Below the pieces are notes generated by a model. It ran no database searches. It had not been told where the DNA came from and was given only the letters and a program-made list of their open reading frames with translations. A program made the position numbers and the translations under genes. DNA of 9,945 bases, taken from assembly GCA_003648085.1 (NCBI GenBank), contig QMOC01000042.1:1-9945 (forward strand), in the 5' to 3' direction. The DNA is from Chloroflexota bacterium. Its GTDB lineage: Bacteria; Chloroflexota; Anaerolineae; B4-G1. This document shows, one piece after another, positions 6,203-9,945 of the stretch (its first letter is position 1; each line of letters opens with the position of its first letter).

Positions 6203-6336
6203 GCCTGGCGGCTGAAGTCACGGCTACAGTTTGCAAGGCCTGCCTCCGCGGGCCGGATAAGCCACCGCAGGTTACATCAGGTTCACCGCCGTGCTCGGCC
6301 TGCAGTTTTAACTGCCGGACCGCTTCCGAAGCCTGG
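6203..6336. repeat. Hairpin-rich intergenic repeat (family C)
   Basis: This noncoding stretch between the recombinase stop and the PH/SHOCT start is a chain of short inverted repeats: GGCC-GC/GC-GGCC (6237-6254) and GCAGT/ACTGC (6302-6315). One edge (6203-6227, read on the minus strand) has GTAGCCGTGACTTCAGCCGC. It resembles the edge of copy A at 79-100 (GTAGCC, then GACTTCA, then CGCC), so the families probably share a terminal module. No T run follows, so it is not a typical intrinsic terminator for the recombinase gene. Boundaries are approximate, since only one copy is in view. Confidence 0.5.
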
Positions 6337-7227
6337 CTACGCACGCGGGTGAGCCCTGTCATACGCTTCTCGCTTGAGCCGGGTGGAAACCTTAGTGTAT
6401 ACCTGCGTGCTGGAAATATTGGAGTGGCCTAGCAATTGTTGGACTTCACGCAGTCCCGCACCACCATCGAGCATGTGGGTGGCGAAGGAGTGACGAAACG
6501 TGTGTGGAGTAACCGGGCGTTCGATACCAGCGGCTGCGGCATACTCCTTGACGATCAACCAGAGCCCTTGTCGGGTCAGAGGCCGCCCCCGGTGATTGAC
6601 AAATAACGCCGTCTCGTCTCGCCCTCGTAGCAACCTGGGGCGAGCGTTCTCAAGATAAGCCTTGAGCGCCTCCTGCGCACGCTCATACAACGGGAGGATA
6701 CGCTCTTTGTTCCCTTTGCCCAGGCAGCGCACCGTTCCGGCCTCCAGATCTACTGCCTCCACTTCCAGTCCGATGACCTCACTGGCTCGCATGCCGGTTG
6801 CGTACATCAACTCGAACATGGCCCAATCCCGCAGTGCTTTAGGTGTACTGGACTTGGCTGGCTCCGCCAGCAGGCGAGCCATTTCCTCTGGGCTTAGAGG
6901 ATGCGGGAGGGGCTTTTCTACCGGAGGCGAATCCACCGCGACGGTGGGATCATCCTGGAGCACTCCATCGGCAACCAGGAAATGGAAAAACGACTTAACC
7001 GCCGCAATTTTACGGGCTACTGTCGAAGGGGCGTACTCACGTTCCTTCAGATACAAGATGTAGTTCAGGATATGGGGCCGATCCACATCTTGCCAGGAAG
7101 AAACAGCCTCCCCTGCCATATAGTTCAGGAACTGAGCGAGGTCGTTGCGGTAAGCCGCGATAGTATGTTTCGAGTGGCCTTTCTCTACCGCCAAAAAGCG
7201 GAGGAATTCCTCAATCTGTGTCTGCAT
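6337..7227 (-). CDS. xerD: XerD-type site-specific tyrosine recombinase
   Basis: Such enzymes resolve chromosome dimers at dif near division, usually as a XerC/XerD pair. The 296-residue protein has the N-terminal SAM-like core-binding domain (about 1-95, starting IEEFLRFLAVEKG) and a complete catalytic domain: R147 (GMRASE), K171 (GKGNKER), H242 and R245 (HTFRHSFATH), H268 (LGHSN) and Tyr nucleophile Y277 (QVYTKV). Spacing follows E. coli XerD almost residue for residue, and the AYDRAHPRA end fits. The start is set at 7227: AAAGG precedes it with 6-nt spacing, and the upstream ATG at 7263 lies within the -10 box, so it would not be transcribed. No phage or integron genes are near, so a housekeeping Xer role is likelier than a mobile integrase; XerC versus XerD is less certain. 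Confidence 0.92.
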   Translation of the reverse strand: MQTQIEEFLRFLAVEKGHSKHTIAAYRNDLAQFLNYMAGEAVSSWQDVDRPHILNYILYLKEREYAPSTVARKIAAVKSFFHFLVADGVLQDDPTVAVDSPPVEKPLPHPLSPEEMARLLAEPAKSSTPKALRDWAMFELMYATGMRASEVIGLEVEAVDLEAGTVRCLGKGNKERILPLYERAQEALKAYLENARPRLLRGRDETALFVNHRGRPLTRQGLWLIVKEYAAAAGIERPVTPHTFRHSFATHMLDGGAGLREVQQLLGHSNISSTQVYTKVSTRLKREAYDRAHPRA

Positions 7228-7261
7228 GGTCATCCTTTGGGGTACCTTCATTTCCCACTTC

Positions 7262-7288
7262 ATTATAGCATACTTTGCATAAATTCAA
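7262..7288 (-). promoter_or_regulatory. Promoter of the xerD-type gene (perfect extended -10)
   Basis: On the minus strand TATAAT occupies 7267-7262, preceded by TGC (7270-7268), which is a consensus extended -10. A TTGAAT (7288-7283) serves as -35 with a 15-nt spacer. Transcription should start near 7255, giving a leader of under 30 nt before the start at 7227. Confidence 0.75.
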
Positions 7289-7530
7289 AATGCGGATTTG
7301 GCGACCGTCACACATTTGGGACAAGCGACAGACCGCGTGGTTCCGTCGAGGTTGCCACATACCCTCACATATTGGGCTTTGTCTCCCGAAAATCCCACAT
7401 ATGGAGGTATTGGCTCCAGGGGCAAATGGACGTTTGATTATGCTTACGCTTGGCTATCAGAAAAGGTCGAATAACGAACGCTGCAGTCCCCTTTCCCGCT
7501 TATTCTTGTCCCCAGATGATACGCCCGCAT
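7271..7530. other. Divergent intergenic region, no gene recognised
   Basis: This is the spacer between the divergent xerD-side and moxR-side promoters. Short frames on the plus strand (for instance from ATG 7401) lack a ribosome binding site and family resemblance. I see no tRNA, no strong hairpin and no repeat copy, apart from the left half of a 13-bp direct repeat at 7452-7464. Confidence 0.5.
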
Positions 7531-7574
7531 TTGGCGCATAGCGCAAAGGCGGTTATAATCAGGCTATCAGAAAA
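7452..7574 (+). repeat. 13-bp direct repeat GGCTATCAGAAAA, 110 bp apart
   Basis: GGCTATCAGAAAA occurs at 7452-7464 and again at 7562-7574. The second copy covers the predicted transcription start of the moxR gene, and the promoter lies between the copies. It could be a regulator site pair or a trace of a duplication; nothing between them looks like a transposon end. Confidence 0.6.
7531..7559 (+). promoter_or_regulatory. Promoter of the moxR-DUF58 operon
   Basis: TTGGCG (7531-7536) and a perfect TATAAT (7554-7559) are separated by 17 nt. Transcription would begin near 7566, giving a leader of about 150 nt that contains repeat copy B. Confidence 0.75.
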
Positions 7575-7684
7575 TTCCCCGCCCGGTGACCAGGGCTACG
7601 CGCAGCCAAGTCGGCCTGCGCCGACATTTATAACCGACGCTGGTCAGTTTCGCAGCACGTAGCACGCGGTTTCGACCACCGTGC
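7575..7684 (-). repeat. Structured intergenic repeat, copy B (in the moxR leader)
   Basis: This is the inverted counterpart of copy A at 2-111, with an identical 32-nt block (7594-7625). The hairpins persist although their sequences have diverged. The first stem is now AACTGAC/GTCGGTT, kept by a G-U pair. The third stem is short and different (CCTGG/CCGGG with a TCA loop). The outer hairpin GCACG...CGTGC (7662-7684) ends 20 nt before the moxR Shine-Dalgarno. Because the promoter at 7531-7559 lies upstream, this copy should be transcribed as part of the mRNA leader. Confidence 0.8.
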
Positions 7685-7716
7685 ACCCTTTCACGCTTAC
7701 CGGCAAGGAGATTGCG

Positions 7717-8670
<954 letters not shown>

Positions 8671-8682
8671 AGGAGAGAGACA

Positions 8683-9945
8683 GTGCGACGGTCATGGGTC
8701 GTATTGGCTCTGGGGTTGACCAGCCTCGCTGCCGCCCTGGTCACCGGGCGCGAATTGTATTACCACCTCGCCTACTTCTTCATCGCCGCTCTCATCCTCT
8801 CGGCCCTGTGGGCCTGGTCGGCGACGCGGGGGTTGCGTCTCAGCCGCTACACACGCACCTCCCGCGCTCAGGTGGGGCGTCCGCTGGAGGAACACTTCTC
8901 GCTGTACAACACCTCGTGGCTGCCCAAACTGTGGGTCACTATCCACGATGGCTCCGATTTGCCCAGTCACCGTGCCAGCCGGGTCATACATAGCCTGGGG
9001 CCGCACCGGGAATACCATTGGGCGATACGCACCCTCTGCGAGCGACGTGGTCGCTTTCGCCTGGGGCCTGTTGTCATCTCCAGCGGTGACCCATTGGGGC
9101 TGTTTGAGTTCCGGCACGAATTCCCTCAGACAGGCAACATCGTGGTCTACCCCGCCACCGTGCCGGTGCGGGGTTTCCCTCAGCCTATGGGGCACCTGCC
9201 AGGGGGAGATGCACTGCGCCGTCGCACCCACCACATCACAACCAACGCCGCCAGTGTACGTGAATATGTCCCCGGCGACAGTTTCAACCGCATTCACTGG
9301 CCATCCACGGCCCGCAAGGATCGGCTCATCGTGAAGGAATTCGAACTGGATCCGATGTCGAACGCCTGGATTTTTCTCGATATGGAACAGGCTGTGCACT
9401 TCAAGGTACCCGTGGACGAGGCGGAGTTGGCCCTTCGGGGGCGGGAGCCGTGGCGGAAACGAGTAAAACGATTGCGGCTGGAAGCCAGCACCGAGGAGTA
9501 CGCCGTCACCGCAGCCGCTTCGGTAGCAGAGTTTTTCATCCGACGCAGGCGGGCCGTGGGGCTGGTCGCTTACGGCCAGCGGCGCGAGGTCATTCAGGCC
9601 GACCGGGATGAGCGGCAATTGGGCAAGATCCTGGAGACACTGGCCGTGTTGCGGGCTGAGGGGGAGATGCCGTTCAGCGAGGTGCTGAGTATGGAAGGTA
9701 GCAGGTTGACACCAGGTACAATTGTGGTCGCCATCAGCCCATCGGTGCGTGAGGAGTGGGTGCAGGCAGCCCTGCTTCTTGGTCGCGCCGGGCTCCGCGT
9801 CGTCACTATCCTGGTGGATGCGGCCAGTTTCGGCGGCCCGTCTGGCGCAAGCCTGTTCAAGGAGCGGCTGTTGGCCACCGGTACCCCCGCAATCCTTCTG
9901 CGCAATGGCGACCCGCTTGAGGAGGCACTGAACTCGATCCCTCCA
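8683..9945 (+). CDS. DUF58 domain membrane protein (partial, runs off the window)
   Basis: The frame is open from GTG 8683 to the last base (421 codons, no stop). AGGAG at 8671-8675 precedes the GTG at 7-nt spacing. The N-terminus has two hydrophobic segments (about 5-22 and 26-46), then a beta-rich extracytoplasmic-type region (LEEHFSLYNTSWLPKLWVTI, RRGRFRLGPVVISSGDPLGL). The DUF58 signature follows: VREYVPGDSFNRIHWPSTAR (192-211), then LIVKEFE. The C-terminal part resembles a VWA-like fold (IFLDME at the first strand). MoxR-DUF58 pairs are commonly followed by transglutaminase-like genes, which may lie beyond the window. The long minus-strand frame across this gene (8692-9618) is a shadow. 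Confidence 0.92.
   Translation, partial: MRRSWVVLALGLTSLAAALVTGRELYYHLAYFFIAALILSALWAWSATRGLRLSRYTRTSRAQVGRPLEEHFSLYNTSWLPKLWVTIHDGSDLPSHRASRVIHSLGPHREYHWAIRTLCERRGRFRLGPVVISSGDPLGLFEFRHEFPQTGNIVVYPATVPVRGFPQPMGHLPGGDALRRRTHHITTNAASVREYVPGDSFNRIHWPSTARKDRLIVKEFELDPMSNAWIFLDMEQAVHFKVPVDEAELALRGREPWRKRVKRLRLEASTEEYAVTAAASVAEFFIRRRRAVGLVAYGQRREVIQADRDERQLGKILETLAVLRAEGEMPFSEVLSMEGSRLTPGTIVVAISPSVREEWVQAALLLGRAGLRVVTILVDAASFGGPSGASLFKERLLATGTPAILLRNGDPLEEALNSIPP

Noticed and set aside
7308..7378. Two similar strings, CACATTTGGG and CACATATTGGG
   Set aside because: They are short and imperfect, and sit at no obvious promoter position; too weak to call a repeat or operator.
7401..7541. Possible small protein starting MEVLAPGANG in the divergent intergenic region
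   Set aside because: There is no Shine-Dalgarno, it runs across the direct repeat and the moxR -35 region, and its codon use is unlike the neighbours.
8692..9618. A 308-codon open frame on the minus strand
   Set aside because: It lies opposite the DUF58 gene, which has a recognisable signature and a good ribosome binding site. The minus-strand translation is rich in G, P, H and Q with no family resemblance, as expected of a GC-rich shadow.

Overview
The window looks like a chromosomal segment of a Chloroflexota bacterium (Anaerolineae-like). The basis is GC-rich housekeeping genes, a Thr/Pro-rich linker protein with a beta-sandwich tail typical of that phylum, a secreted GGLxIFGYP-repeat protein, and many short hairpin-rich repeats between genes. 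This assignment is inference from protein style; there is no rRNA here to confirm it. No tRNA, rRNA, CRISPR array or full transposase gene was seen.

Layout. A structured repeat (copy A) precedes greA (transcription elongation factor). A GNRA-capped intrinsic terminator hairpin separates greA from lysS (class II lysyl-tRNA synthetase), so lysS depends on readthrough or on a distant promoter. The 372-nt gap after lysS holds an 18-bp perfect palindrome directly upstream of a sigma70-type promoter. It also holds two hairpin elements with terminal inverted repeats and apparent target-site duplications, read here as MITE-like insertions. A gene for a secreted two-repeat protein follows. It ends at a strong bidirectional terminator shared with a convergent minus-strand gene set. 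A second, decayed copy of one MITE-like element lies just beyond that terminator.

The minus-strand set reads, in transcription order: a XerD-type tyrosine recombinase, a membrane PH-domain/SHOCT protein, a trimeric purine nucleoside phosphorylase, and a two-TM Thr/Pro-rich protein whose start codon overlaps the phosphorylase stop. The recombinase has a perfect extended -10 promoter. That promoter overlaps the first possible ATG and so places the true start further in. Divergently, a second good promoter drives a MoxR AAA+ ATPase whose leader contains copy B of the first repeat in opposite orientation. The ATPase is followed 12 nt later by a DUF58 gene that runs off the window: the usual MoxR-DUF58 pair.

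The protein-coding content is mostly ordinary. The interesting material is in the intergenic DNA: two or three families of small structured repeats placed in gene leaders and ends, two with insertion footprints, plus a palindrome/promoter unit and an attenuator-like hairpin before lysS.
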